From contig NZ_CAJUBK010000013.1 in NCBI RefSeq assembly GCF_910584465.1, forward strand, positions 1-46,970: a stretch of DNA of 46,970 nucleotides. The letters are read 5' to 3'. This document shows positions 32,588 through 41,014 of the stretch, piece after piece. The stretch's first letter is position 1. Each line of letters opens with the position of its first letter. The translations under genes were made by a program, and so were the position numbers. The notes beneath the pieces are model-generated. The model saw nothing but the letters and a program-made list of their open reading frames with translations. It was not told the DNA's origin and ran no database searches. The stretch comes from an uncultured Oscillibacter sp. Its GTDB lineage: Bacteria > Bacillota > Clostridia > Oscillospirales > Oscillospiraceae.

Positions 32588-32911
32588 CTAAAGCTCGATC
32601 TCCGTTCGGAAATACCGCTCCTGGAACCAGACCTGCCTCCCGATCTCCTCTTTCGACAGCCGCGTCCCTTCCGGGACCACCACCCATTTGTCCTCCACGT
32701 CGTCCAGGCGGCGGATGACCGCCAGCACCCGGCCGGTGAAGGTCCCGACCGGCTCCGCCACGCCCAGGACGTAGGCATCCTGGGCCTCCCCGTCCGGAGC
32801 GGGGACGCCCTCGACGTACCCGTAATTGACCGGGTACCGGAGGTCCGGGTATCGGGGGTGGACGCTGCCCAAAGGCCGGTCCACCGTCACCGTCACGATC
32901 TCACCGATCAT
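32588..32911 (-). CDS. Short inorganic pyrophosphatase-like protein
   Basis: 107 residues. It reads like the first two thirds of a family I pyrophosphatase: VTVDRPLGSVHPRYPDLRYPVNYGYVEG and DGEAQDAYVLG correspond to the YPVNYGF...D.LDVLVL core with its metal-binding acids. The later part of the enzyme (second Asp pair and the Lys/Tyr site) is absent, and normal length is about 175. The preserved reading frame, the good ribosome site (GGAGGG before the ATG at 32911) and neat C-terminus suggest a genuine short form rather than a fresh truncation. Activity should not be assumed. Divergent from uppP. Confidence 0.75.
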   Translation of the reverse strand: MIGEIVTVTVDRPLGSVHPRYPDLRYPVNYGYVEGVPAPDGEAQDAYVLGVAEPVGTFTGRVLAVIRRLDDVEDKWVVVPEGTRLSKEEIGRQVWFQERYFRTEIEL

Positions 32912-33115
32912 CTTCGAAGCCCTCCCATCCCCTCCTGGCCCGCAGGGCCCGGCAGGGCCGCGCGAACGGCGCCATATGCCATGGCGGCGCTCCTCCCGCC
33001 CCCTCGCGGGGGCCTTCCCCCATCCTACCACACGGGCCGGCCGGTGTCGAGCCCCGGCTCCCGTCCCCTCTTCAAAGGACTTTCAGAAATATGACTGGAA
33101 TTTACAGCCTGTCCG

Positions 33116-33124
33116 TGATATACT
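33116..33124 (+). promoter_or_regulatory. Extended -10 promoter of uppP
   Basis: TG (33116-33117), one base, then TATACT (33119-33124). No convincing -35 box, as usual for extended -10 promoters. Confidence 0.5.
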
Positions 33125-33164
33125 ATTCCCTACATGAGCCAAGATCCCTGCATGAGTTAGGAGT

Positions 33165-34010
33165 GTGAGCCTTTTGACCCTGCTGTCTTCCGTCTTCCTG
33201 GGCGTCATCCAGGGCGTGACCGAGTTCCTGCCGGTATCCAGCTCCGGCCACCTCGCCATCGCGGAGCACCTGCTGAACATGTCCAACGCCTCGCAGGTCC
33301 CCGCCTTCTTCGACGTCCTGCTCCACCTGGGCACCCTGTTCGCCGTCTTTGCCGCCTACTGGGGGGACATCCGGGACATGGTCCTGGAGTTCTTTTACGG
33401 GATCGGCGACATCGTCCGCGGCACCACCCCCGCCCATGCGCCCCCCGCCCGGCGGATGATCGTGCTGATCGTGGTGGGCACGGCGCCCCTCTTCGCCGTC
33501 CTGCCCTTCAAGGACGCCATCGAGGGCCTGGGGGACAACATGTACTTCGTGGCCTTCGCCCTGCTGACGACGGGCTGCCTGCTCTTCGCCAGCGACCACG
33601 TCCGCCGGGGCCGCAAGACGGAGCGGTCCGCCTCGATGCTGGACGCCCTGCTGGTGGGCGTGGGCCAGGCCGTGGCCACCTGCCCCGGCATCTCCCGCTC
33701 CGGCACCACCATCACCGCCGGGTGCTTCGTGGGCTTCGAGCGGAAGTTCGCCGTGCGTTACTCCTTCCTGATGTCCATCCCCGCCATCCTGGGGGCCAAC
33801 ATCCTCAGCCTCAAGGACGCGCTGGAGGCCGGCATCCTCTGGGAGGAGGTCCCCGTCTACCTGGTGGGCGTGGCCGTCTCCGCCGCCGTCGGCTATCTCT
33901 GCATCCGCCTCATCAAGCTGGTGGCGGACAAGGGGCGGTTCGGCTTCTTCGCCTGGTACTGCTGGCTGGCGGGCATCGTCACCCTGGCCTTGATCTTCAC
34001 GCAAACGTAA
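33165..34010 (+). CDS. uppP: Undecaprenyl-diphosphate phosphatase
   Basis: 281 residues, about eight membrane helices. Recycles undecaprenyl diphosphate for cell-wall synthesis; overproduction gives bacitracin resistance. Active-site motifs are LGVIQGVTEFLPVSSSGHL (about 12-30) and PGISRSGTTIT. The GTG at 33165 is only one base from AGGAG; the TTG at 33174 (10 bases from it) is an alternative start that loses three residues. ftsK follows after 21 bases and may share the transcript. A C-terminal FTQT marks a clean end. Confidence 0.95.
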   Translation: MSLLTLLSSVFLGVIQGVTEFLPVSSSGHLAIAEHLLNMSNASQVPAFFDVLLHLGTLFAVFAAYWGDIRDMVLEFFYGIGDIVRGTTPAHAPPARRMIVLIVVGTAPLFAVLPFKDAIEGLGDNMYFVAFALLTTGCLLFASDHVRRGRKTERSASMLDALLVGVGQAVATCPGISRSGTTITAGCFVGFERKFAVRYSFLMSIPAILGANILSLKDALEAGILWEEVPVYLVGVAVSAAVGYLCIRLIKLVADKGRFGFFAWYCWLAGIVTLALIFTQT

Positions 34011-34031
34011 CGCGGATCGGAGGTACATACC

Positions 34032-36674
34032 GTGGCTTCCACATCACGAAAGAGATCCTCTCCCAGCCGTCCCGGCGGGAAGGGGGCCAAAAAGCCCCCC
34101 CAGAAGCAGCCCGTCCGCCGGGAGGTCACCGGCGGCGTGCTGCTGGTGCTGGCGCTGTTCGTCTTCGTCAGCTACTTCGGCGTCAACGCCTTGTTCCTGG
34201 ACTTCTTCGCGAAGCTCCTGAAGGGCCTGTTCGGCTATGGCTACTGGCTGGCGGGGCCTTCCCTGGTGCTGGCGGGGCTGATCCTGCTCACCCACCGGGG
34301 CCGCCCCGTCCAGCTCCGGACCGCCTGCGCCCTGCTGCTGCCGCTGTTCTTCGGCTCCCTGGCCCATCTGGCCTTCTGCAAAGAGACCTACGAGCCCTCC
34401 TTCTTCGGGATGCTGGGGGCCATCTGGACCGACGGTACGGCGCTGCGGTCCGGCGGCGCCGTCTCCGGCGTGCTGGCCAACGGCTGCGCCGCCGTGTTCT
34501 CCCCTCTGGCGTCCACGATCTTGTTCACGGTGCTCTTCGTGACGCTGCTGTTCCTGTCCCTGCGGCTGACCCTGGCCAGCTTCCGCCAGTGGCGGCAGTC
34601 CCGGCCCCAGTATGAGGAGCCCCCCGAGCCGGCCCCCCAGCCGGCCCCGCCGCCCAAGCGCCGCCCCGCCGGGGCCAAGCCCCAGATCGACATCCCCTTG
34701 GACGGCGAGGAGCGGCCCGCCAGGCCGGAGAAGTCCGGCAAGTTCACCGGCTTCTTCCGCCACAAGGCCGAGGCCCAGCCCACTCCCGACCAGGTCCTCC
34801 GGGCCCACGCGGAGCCGCCTGCCCCCGCGCCGGGAGCGGCCCCTCCCGCCCCGGCCGAGCGCAAAGCGGCCATCCCCGTGCCGCCGCCCGTCCCGGTGCC
34901 GGAGCCCGGCCCCGCCGTCCCCGCGGCGCCGGAGCCGCCGGTCCCCGACGCCGGTCCGGTCCGCCCGGAGCCGGTCTTCCCCGAGCCCGAAGTCCCGGAG
35001 CCGGAGCCCGCCGCTCCCGCGCCGGGGAAGGCGGAGGCCAAGCCCCTCCCCACCGCCGAGTCCTTCACCCGCAGCGGCAAGGCCGAGACCGCCAAGGAGG
35101 TGGCCGCCCAGACCGCCGCCGTGGCCGCCGAGATCGAGGAGAAGCTGGCGGCGGAAGAGGGGGCCTATCAGTTCCCGCCGGTGGACCTTTTGCGGATGAA
35201 CCGGGGGGAGGACCATGTGGAGGCCGGAGCGGAGCTGCGGAACAACTCCCGCCGCCTGGCGGAGACCCTGACCAGCTTCGGCGTGGACGCCGCCCCCGGC
35301 GACGTGATCCACGGCCCCTCCGTCACCCGCTACGAGTTCATCCTGGAGCAGGGCGTGAAGCTCTCCAAGATCACCAACCTGGCGGACGACATCGCCCTGG
35401 CCCTGGGCGCCTCCGGGGTGCGCATCGCCCCCATCCCCGATAAGATCTCCGTGGTGGGCATCGAGGTGCCCAACAAGCAGGTGACCCCCGTCCTCATCCG
35501 GGACGTGATCGAGTCCCGGGAGTTCGCCGGGCACAAGTCCAACGTGTCCTTCGCCCTGGGCCGGGACATCGGCGGACGGAACGTCATCGGCGACATCGGG
35601 ACCCTGCCCCATGTGCTGATCGCCGGCACCACCGGCTCCGGCAAATCCGTGTGCACCAACTCCCTCATCATCAGCCTCCTCTACAAGTCCACGCCGGACG
35701 ACGTGCGCTTCATCATGGTGGACCCGAAGATGGTGGAGCTGGCCCCCTACAACGGCATCCCCCATCTGCTGATCCCCGTGGTGACGGACCCCAAGAAGGC
35801 CGCCGGGGCCCTCCAGTGGGCGGTGTTCGAGATGATGAAGCGGTACAAGACCTTTTCCGAGAACGGCGTGAAGAAGCTGGAGGAATTCAACCGCCTGGCA
35901 AAGGCCCGGGACGACCTGGAGCCCCTGCCCAGCGTGGTGGTGGTGATCGACGAGCTGGCGGACCTGATGCTGGTGGCGGCGAAGGAGGTGGAGGAGTCCA
36001 TCTGCCGCGTGGCCCAGATGGGCCGCGCCGCCGGGATGCACCTGGTCATCGCCACCCAGCGCCCCTCCGCCGACGTGATCACCGGGTTGATGAAGGCCAA
36101 CATCCCCAGCCGCATCGCCTTCGCCGTGGCGTCCTCCATGGAGTCCCGGATCATCCTGGACATCGGCGGCGCGGAGAAGCTGGTGGGCCGGGGCGACATG
36201 CTCTACGCCCCCCTGGGGGCCGGGAAGCCCACCCGCATCCAGGGCTGTTTCATCTCCCCCGAGGAGATCGAGCAGGTGGTCGCCTTCGTCAAGCAGACCG
36301 GCGAGGCCCAGTATTCCGACGAGGTCATCGCCAAGATCGAGGAATCCGTCCAGGAGAAGGGCGCGAAGGGCGGCAAGCCCGCCGCCCCCGAGCCCCAGGA
36401 GAGCGAGGAGGACGAGCTCCTCCCCGCCGCCGTGGAGGTCATCCTGGAGACGGGGCAGGCGTCCACGTCCATGCTCCAGCGGCGCCTGAAGCTGGGCTAC
36501 TCCCGGGCCGCCCGCCTGGTGGACCAGCTGGAGGAGCGGGGCTACGTGGGTCCCTTCGAGGGCTCCAAGCCCCGGCAGCTCCTCATCACCAAGGAGAAAT
36601 GGCAGGAGCTGAAGATGGGCGGGGCCGGCGCGGACCTGCCGGAGCCCGTCCTGGATCCGCCTGAGGAAGGATGA
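34032..36674 (+). CDS. ftsK: DNA translocase FtsK/SpoIIIE
   Basis: 880 residues. Four membrane helices (within residues 32-190) anchor the protein at the septum. A Pro/Ala/Glu/Arg-rich linker follows (200-355). The motor domain holds Walker A AGTTGSGKS (about 532-540), Walker B VVVVIDELADLM and the arginine-finger region. The winged gamma domain (about 800-865, AVEVILETGQASTSMLQRRLKLGYSRAARLVDQLEERG) recognises oriented chromosome sites. In endospore formers this family pumps DNA into the forespore; in others it clears DNA from the septum. GTG start with GGAGG 8 bases upstream. Confidence 0.95.
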   Translation: MASTSRKRSSPSRPGGKGAKKPPQKQPVRREVTGGVLLVLALFVFVSYFGVNALFLDFFAKLLKGLFGYGYWLAGPSLVLAGLILLTHRGRPVQLRTACALLLPLFFGSLAHLAFCKETYEPSFFGMLGAIWTDGTALRSGGAVSGVLANGCAAVFSPLASTILFTVLFVTLLFLSLRLTLASFRQWRQSRPQYEEPPEPAPQPAPPPKRRPAGAKPQIDIPLDGEERPARPEKSGKFTGFFRHKAEAQPTPDQVLRAHAEPPAPAPGAAPPAPAERKAAIPVPPPVPVPEPGPAVPAAPEPPVPDAGPVRPEPVFPEPEVPEPEPAAPAPGKAEAKPLPTAESFTRSGKAETAKEVAAQTAAVAAEIEEKLAAEEGAYQFPPVDLLRMNRGEDHVEAGAELRNNSRRLAETLTSFGVDAAPGDVIHGPSVTRYEFILEQGVKLSKITNLADDIALALGASGVRIAPIPDKISVVGIEVPNKQVTPVLIRDVIESREFAGHKSNVSFALGRDIGGRNVIGDIGTLPHVLIAGTTGSGKSVCTNSLIISLLYKSTPDDVRFIMVDPKMVELAPYNGIPHLLIPVVTDPKKAAGALQWAVFEMMKRYKTFSENGVKKLEEFNRLAKARDDLEPLPSVVVVIDELADLMLVAAKEVEESICRVAQMGRAAGMHLVIATQRPSADVITGLMKANIPSRIAFAVASSMESRIILDIGGAEKLVGRGDMLYAPLGAGKPTRIQGCFISPEEIEQVVAFVKQTGEAQYSDEVIAKIEESVQEKGAKGGKPAAPEPQESEEDELLPAAVEVILETGQASTSMLQRRLKLGYSRAARLVDQLEERGYVGPFEGSKPRQLLITKEKWQELKMGGAGADLPEPVLDPPEEG

Positions 36675-36681
36675 AGAAACG

Positions 36682-36900
36682 AGAGGGGCCCCTCCCGGGT
36701 CCCTCTCGCGGCTCTCCTCCTTCCCGCCGATGCAGTCCCCCTCCTTTTTTGACACTCTGAGGACTGCCCGCCTCTTCGGCGGGCAGTCCTCAGCCTGTCG
36801 AAAACGTCTTTTCGACAGGCTGAGCAAGTGTTCAGAACGTTCAAAAAAGTCCTGAACACTTATTGATCAAAACGAACGGGACCGCTCCAGAGGGACCCCG
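36682..36900. repeat. Intergenic repeat block, copy C
   Basis: Starts with the GAGAGGGGCCCC...CCCTCTCG module and CTCCTTCCCGCCGATGCAGTCC, then a 14-bp hairpin GAGGACTGCCCGCC (36759-36791), the 34-base palindrome identical to that of copy B (36790-36823), a third stem AAGTGTTCAG/CTGAACACTT (36826-36861) and an AAAACGAACGGGACC end. The rest of the gap to 37090 holds only small hairpins (GTCTCCTG/CAGGAGAC near 36911-36927) and AT-rich sequence; no gene seen. Confidence 0.8.
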
Positions 36901-37041
36901 ATAAAGAAAGTCTCCTGACAGGAGACAGCCGCATGATGCAAGATATACTATAACAGCCTTTTGAAAAAGGGAGAGGGTCCATGCGCGAATAGGACGAAAA
37001 AAGACTGGATCGACAGTCTTCTTTTCAACAGCCAAACTGAA

Positions 37042-37069
37042 GGGGCAGGTCCTGTCCTGGGCCTGCCCC
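37042..37069 (-). terminator. Hairpin after the AgrC-like kinase gene
   Basis: GGGGCAGG/CCTGCCCC stem, about 20 bases past the kinase stop. The minus-strand tail reads TTCAGTTTGG, a weak T-run. Confidence 0.5.
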
Positions 37070-37090
37070 TATCCCTGATCAGCAGCCGGG

Positions 37091-38380
37091 TCATAGAAAA
37101 AGCCGTAAAATAAACTGCTCATCCTCCACCTGAAAGCTGCAAGCGCCGCCGTACCGCTCCACGATGGCACAAATGCTCTGGACGCCGATCCCATGGCCCG
37201 GCTCCCCGGACACAGGGACCCCGTTCTCAAAGCGGACCGCCTCTCCGCAGGGATTGGTGACAAGCATGGTGAGCTTTCCCGTCCGCTCGTGGTATTGGAG
37301 CCGCAGGGAGACCGTACACGCCCGCCCCGCCGCGGCCAGTGGCCGGCAGGCGTGAAGGGCGTTCTCCAAGGAATTGGACAGCAGGACGCACAGGTCGCTG
37401 TCCGACACCGTGAGGAAGGCGGGCAGCGCGCCCTGGACCTCCAGGCGGATGCCATCCTTCTCCATCCGCCCGGCGAAGGCGGAGAGGATCAGGTTCGCCG
37501 CCTCGTTCTCGCAGTACCGCTGCACCGTCTGCGCCTCGATCTCCTGGAAGATCCCGGAGATGTAGGACTGCGCCCGCTCCTCCTGTCCGTTGCGGATGCA
37601 GTTGGAGAGGTATTGCAGATGGTGGCGCAGGTCGTGGCGGTGGCGGGCGGCCATCTCCTGGGACTGCCGCAGGGCGTTGATCTCCTGCACAGACTGGGCC
37701 AGCTGAATTTCAAGATTCTTCTGGATGTCCCGGAGCCGGGCCCGCTTGCGCTCCTCAGTGAAGTTGAACAGCAGGAAGATCAGATAGGCCGCGCAGCACA
37801 CGAAGGGCATGAACTCCACCACCACCGGCTCCCCGCTGGAGAGCAGGTCGGTGTAAACCCTCGTCAGGTAGTCGAAGGCATAGTAAAGGGCCGGGATCGC
37901 GCCAAAACAGCACTGTATCTTCATGGGATAGCCAAACAGCTGGCGGATGGCGGGAGCGGCGAACCGCAGCAAAAACAGCAGCAGCGGCGCCGTGACCGCC
38001 AGCTCCGTGAGGTCCTGCACGATGGCTCCGCCGGGCAGGACCACCGCTGCCAGCAGTGCGACCCAGCGCCGGAGCTGGCAGAACAGGTAGGCGGTCAGAA
38101 TGGAGACCGCCGGGCTCCACAGCTTTTTTGTCAGGACATAGAGAAGGAGCAGCAGGGGCAGATGTACGATGAGCGGATAGACCCGCAAGCGGAAGTCCGC
38201 GCTCCAGATCAGGTAGACCGCTCCCTGTGGGATCAGCATCACCGCCATGCCGCACCAGAAAACGATCCGCTCCCGCTGGGTACGCAGTGCGTCGCAGAAG
38301 GAGGCGGACAGGACGCCGCCGAAGACGCTCACCGCGGCGTCGTTCAGCACGGCGATCAGAATGTGGACCGTCTCATTCAT
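37091..38380 (-). CDS. AgrC/ComD-like sensor histidine kinase (HPK10)
   Basis: 429 residues. Six or so N-terminal membrane helices (1-210) carry the sensing region. The kinase core has the H-box in ARHRHDLRHHLQYLSN (about residue 249, DLRHH with the phosphorylated His in the HRHD/RHH region). A GHKL ATPase follows with N-box LLSNSLENALHA and G-box PGHGIGVQSI. Such kinases usually sense small peptides and phosphorylate LytTR regulators. Its neighbour in the operon is a LytTR regulator that lacks most of its receiver, so signal flow is doubtful. The two genes overlap by 4 bases (ATGA-type). Confidence 0.88.
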   Translation of the reverse strand: MNETVHILIAVLNDAAVSVFGGVLSASFCDALRTQRERIVFWCGMAVMLIPQGAVYLIWSADFRLRVYPLIVHLPLLLLLYVLTKKLWSPAVSILTAYLFCQLRRWVALLAAVVLPGGAIVQDLTELAVTAPLLLFLLRFAAPAIRQLFGYPMKIQCCFGAIPALYYAFDYLTRVYTDLLSSGEPVVVEFMPFVCCAAYLIFLLFNFTEERKRARLRDIQKNLEIQLAQSVQEINALRQSQEMAARHRHDLRHHLQYLSNCIRNGQEERAQSYISGIFQEIEAQTVQRYCENEAANLILSAFAGRMEKDGIRLEVQGALPAFLTVSDSDLCVLLSNSLENALHACRPLAAAGRACTVSLRLQYHERTGKLTMLVTNPCGEAVRFENGVPVSGEPGHGIGVQSICAIVERYGGACSFQVEDEQFILRLFL

Positions 38381-38727
38381 AGCAGCACCTGCCCTTTCCT
38401 CGTGGCATACTCTAGGAACGAATTTTTTAGTTCGTTATATCTTCCCCGCGGAACAGGGATCTTCGCCCCACAGCACAGGATGACGGCGCGGTAGGAGAAC
38501 TGCCGGATGTGATCCATATCGACGAAGCAGGAGCGGTGTACCCGGAGGAAACAGCGGTAAGCGGAAAGGTGCTCCAGCAGCTCATCCATGCCGGCCACCA
38601 GCTCCAGCAGGCTGCTGGATAAGGCCGCTCCTATCTCCTGGCCCCACCGGGTGCCGTACTGCTCCAAAAACAGGTGCAGCTCCTCCAGATCGGGGGGCTC
38701 GTTGTCACAAAGGGCGATCCTCGCCAT
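38377..38727 (-). pseudogene. LytTR response regulator with internal deletion
   Basis: 116 residues, where AgrA-type regulators have about 240. Residues 1-37 (MARIALCDNEPPDLEELHLFLEQYG...) are the first strand and helix of a receiver domain with the acidic pocket. The text then jumps (about residue 40) to ELLEHLSAYRCFLRVHRSCFVDMDHI, which is the second half of the LytTR DNA-binding domain. The phosphoacceptor Asp, the rest of the receiver and the first half of the DNA-binding domain are missing. The frame is retained across the junction. ATG at 38727 has GGGAGCC upstream. An intact promoter precedes it. Most likely a deletion derivative; an active mini-protein cannot be excluded. Confidence 0.7.
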
Positions 38728-38758
38728 ATCGTCGGCTCCCTTCTCTTGATATATCTGG

Positions 38759-38787
38759 ATCGTACCGAAATTTGATCGAAATGTCAA
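38759..38787 (-). promoter_or_regulatory. Promoter of the regulator-kinase operon
   Basis: TTGACA (38782-38787) and TACGAT (38759-38764), spacer 17, minus strand. Confidence 0.75.
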
Positions 38788-39008
38788 TATTGGATGGGAA
38801 GAAAATCGATCTCACGGTGGGAGTCGATCCCAGATAAGGATCGCGTCTCACCGTGAGATCCATTTTTCAGCCGCAGTGATCCGGCCTTGGTGTCCGTGGA
38901 GACGTGCTTGGATTTGGGGATCCGTGATCGACCGGCAGGGATCTTGGGATAGACGGATCCCTCCGATCCATCGCCGCAGAAATAATCTGACAATATGATT
39001 CCCGGCAT
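38784..39008 (-). CDS. Possible small gene of unknown function upstream of the regulator
   Basis: 74 residues beginning MPGIILSDYFCGDG and ending IDFLPIQY. Support comes from an ideal ribosome site (AAAAGGAGG, 8 bases before the ATG) and from lying just after a strong hairpin-plus-T element at 39034-39065. The composition is unusual (Ser, Gly and Asp rich) and it resembles nothing I know. It contains a single Cys near the start, but no agrB gene is present, so calling it a signal peptide would be speculation. A 12-bp inverted repeat (38808-38860) lies inside it, which argues against strong coding constraint. Confidence 0.3.
   Translation of the reverse strand: MPGIILSDYFCGDGSEGSVYPKIPAGRSRIPKSKHVSTDTKAGSLRLKNGSHGETRSLSGIDSHREIDFLPIQY
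38808..38860. repeat. Inverted repeat upstream of the regulator promoter
   Basis: Arms GATCTCACGGTG (38808-38819) and CACCGTGAGATC (38849-38860), 29-base loop. T-runs flank it in both directions (ATTTTT to the right, GATTTTC on the minus strand), so it could be a two-way terminator or a binding site. The gap 38728-39293 contains otherwise only the possible small gene, a hairpin and repeat copy D. Confidence 0.45.
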
Positions 39009-39025
39009 GGTCAGGGCCTCCTTTT

Positions 39026-39065
39026 GGGCAAAAGAGAACGCACGATCTTTCGATCGTGCGTTCTC
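39026..39065 (-). terminator. Orphan terminator-like hairpin
   Basis: 14-bp perfect stem GAGAACGCACGATC with loop TTTC (39034-39065), followed on the minus strand by TTTTGCCC. It lies about 230 bases beyond the UPF0210 gene and just before the possible small gene. Confidence 0.6.
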
Positions 39066-39149
39066 CCGGGTGTCGATCCGTATCACATCGGCTTCATTTC
39101 GCGGTGACTGCCTGATGTTTTTGGGTCCTGTGTGTCATCCTTTATCAGG

Positions 39150-39257
39150 CACACCCTCCCGCGGTCCCTCTTGCAGCTCTCTTCCTTCCCGCCGATGGGA
39201 TCTCCACTGCTATTTCGACGCTTCGACGCCCGGGAAGGGGGATCCCTTCCCGGGCGC
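39150..39257. repeat. Intergenic repeat, copy D (degenerate)
   Basis: CACCCTCCCGCGGTCCCTCTTGCAGC, CTTCCTTCCCGCCGATGGGATC and TATTTCGACGCTTCGAC parallel the module of copies A to C. It ends with a 13-bp stem (39227-39239 with 39244-39256, GCCCGGGAAGGG type), placed after the UPF0210 stop and possibly its terminator. Confidence 0.5.
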
Positions 39258-39293
39258 TTCATCCATAAGGCCGAGTCCCGGCCAACGCCCCGC

Positions 39294-40652
39294 TCAGTTC
39301 CGCAGGCTGTGCAGCGGCGCGGGGATCCGCCCGCCGCGGCGGATGAACGCCGCGGAGGACTCGGGATGCACCGGCATCACCGGGGCGCTGCCCAGCAGGC
39401 CGCCCATCTCGATGGTGCCGCCCACGCCCTTCCCCGGCGCGGGGAGGACCCGCACGGCGGTGGTCTTGTTGTTCACCATGCCGATGGCCGCCTCGTCCGC
39501 GATGATGGCGGCGATGGTCTCCGCCGGGACATCCCCCGGCACCGCGATCATGTCCAGGCCCACGGAGCACACGCAGGTCATGGCCTCCAGCTTGTCGATG
39601 CAGAGCGTCCCCCTCCGGGCGGCGGCGATCATGCCCTCGTCCTCGCTGACGGGGATGAAGGCCCCGGAGAGCCCGCCCACGCTGGAGGACGCCATGACGC
39701 CGCCCTTCTTCACCGCGTCGTTCAGCATCGCCAAGGCGGCGGTGGTACCGTGGGTCCCGCAGACCTCCAGGCCCAGCTCCTCCAAGATCCTCGCCACGCT
39801 GTCGCCCACGGCGGGGGTGGGGGCCAGGCTCAAATCCACGATGCCGAAGGGCGTGTCCAGCCGGCGGCTGGCCTCCTGGGCGACCAGCTGGCCCATGCGG
39901 GTCACCCGGAAGGCGGTCTTCTTGATGGTCTCCGCCGCCACGTCCAGGGGCTGGCCCTTCACGGACTGGAGGGCATGGTGCACCACGCCCGGCCCGGAGA
40001 CGCCCACGTTGATGACTTTCTCCGCCTCCCCCGCGCCGTGGAAGGCCCCGGCCATGAAGGGGTTGTCCTCCACGGCGTTGCAGAACACCACCAGCTTCGC
40101 GCAGCCCAGGCCGTCCCGGTCCTCGGTGGCCTTGGCGGTCTCTTTGACGATCCGGCCCATGAGGCCCACCGCGTCCATGTTGATCCCCGCCCGGGTGGAT
40201 CCCACGTTGACGGAGGCGCAGACCAGCTCCGTCCGGGCCAGGGCCTCCGGGATGGAGCGGATCAGCGCCTCGTCGGCCCTGGTCATGCCCTTTTGCACCA
40301 GGGCGGAATAGCCGCCGATGAAGTTCACGCCGCAGCTCTGGGCCGCCCGGTCCAGGGCCAGGGCGAAGGGGACGAAGTCCTCCGTCTCGCTGGCCCCGGC
40401 CACCATGGCCATGGGGGTGACGGAGATCCGCTTATTGACGATGGGGATGCCGAACTCGTCTTCGATGTCGCAGCCGGTCTCCACCAGCTTCTCCGCGTAG
40501 CGGCAGATCTTCTCGTAGATCTTCTCGCAGGCCCGCTTGGGGTCCGGGTCGCAGCACGAGAGGAGGGAGATGCCCATGGTGATGGTCCGGATGTCCAGGT
40601 GCTGCTGGTCGATCATCTCGATGGTGGAGAGGATGTCCTTTTGATTCAGCAT
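39294..40652 (-). CDS. UPF0210 (PFL family) protein
   Basis: 452 residues, full length for UPF0210. Conserved segments include SLLSCCDPD, VNKRISVTPMAMVAGA, SVNVGSTRAGINMDAV, SGPGVVHHAL, IVDLSLAPTPAVGDSV and MVNNKTTAVRVLPAPGK. The fold is related to pyruvate formate-lyase-type barrels, but the glycyl-radical motif is absent and the function is unknown. It is nearly always found with the UPF0237 ACT-domain protein, as here, 12 bases upstream. AAGGAGGG precedes the ATG. Confidence 0.93.
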   Translation of the reverse strand: MLNQKDILSTIEMIDQQHLDIRTITMGISLLSCCDPDPKRACEKIYEKICRYAEKLVETGCDIEDEFGIPIVNKRISVTPMAMVAGASETEDFVPFALALDRAAQSCGVNFIGGYSALVQKGMTRADEALIRSIPEALARTELVCASVNVGSTRAGINMDAVGLMGRIVKETAKATEDRDGLGCAKLVVFCNAVEDNPFMAGAFHGAGEAEKVINVGVSGPGVVHHALQSVKGQPLDVAAETIKKTAFRVTRMGQLVAQEASRRLDTPFGIVDLSLAPTPAVGDSVARILEELGLEVCGTHGTTAALAMLNDAVKKGGVMASSSVGGLSGAFIPVSEDEGMIAAARRGTLCIDKLEAMTCVCSVGLDMIAVPGDVPAETIAAIIADEAAIGMVNNKTTAVRVLPAPGKGVGGTIEMGGLLGSAPVMPVHPESSAAFIRRGGRIPAPLHSLRN

Positions 40653-40664
40653 AGGGCCCCCTCC

Positions 40665-40934
40665 TTAAATGCTGTGCATGGCGTCGAAGATCTCCTCCCG
40701 CTGGATGCGGATGGAGAGGCCCATCTCGGCCCCCAGGTCGTCCAGGCCCCTGCCCAGCTCGCCGAAGCTGGCGGTGGACTTGCTGACGTCCACCGCCATG
40801 ACCATGGTGAAGGCGCCCTGTAAGATCGTCTGAGAGATGTCCAGGATGTTGACGTTGTAGTTTGCCAGGCGGTTGCAGACGGCGGCGATGATGCCCACCT
40901 TGTCCTGTCCCAGGACGGTGACGATGGCGTTCAT
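40665..40934 (-). CDS. UPF0237 ACT-domain protein
   Basis: 89 residues, one ACT domain plus a short tail: MNAIVTVLGQDKVGIIAAVCNRLANYNVNILDISQTIL (the 'GxDxxGIIA...l...ninI.di' ACT signature) and EIFDAMHSI at the end. ACT domains bind amino acids as dimers. It forms a constant pair with UPF0210, so it is probably its regulatory partner. AAGGAGG lies 7 bases before the ATG; the 80-base gap to lysC holds a strong hairpin, so this pair may be separate from or a read-through extension of the lysC operon. Confidence 0.92.
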   Translation of the reverse strand: MNAIVTVLGQDKVGIIAAVCNRLANYNVNILDISQTILQGAFTMVMAVDVSKSTASFGELGRGLDDLGAEMGLSIRIQREEIFDAMHSI

Positions 40935-40977
40935 GATCCATCCTCCTTGATACTCTATGATTTTATGGAGACAGCTT

Positions 40978-41006
40978 CCGGCGAGGGGAGCGGCTCCCCT
41001 CGCCGG
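40978..41006 (-). terminator. Hairpin after lysC
   Basis: 13-bp perfect stem CCGGCGAGGGGAG/CTCCCCTCGCCGG with a CGG loop, 8 bases past the lysC stop. No T-run follows, so partial read-through into UPF0237-UPF0210 is possible. Confidence 0.6.
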
Positions 41007-41014
41007 CACAGGGC

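Noticed and set aside
29473..32778. 1101-codon open frame antisense to ygfK
   Set aside because: An artefact of high-GC codon use opposite a convincing iron-sulfur flavoprotein; the translation is rich in Gly, Ala, His and Val and has no domain.
34044..36827. 927-codon frame antisense to ftsK
   Set aside because: Shadow frame; low-complexity Gly/Leu/His-rich translation.
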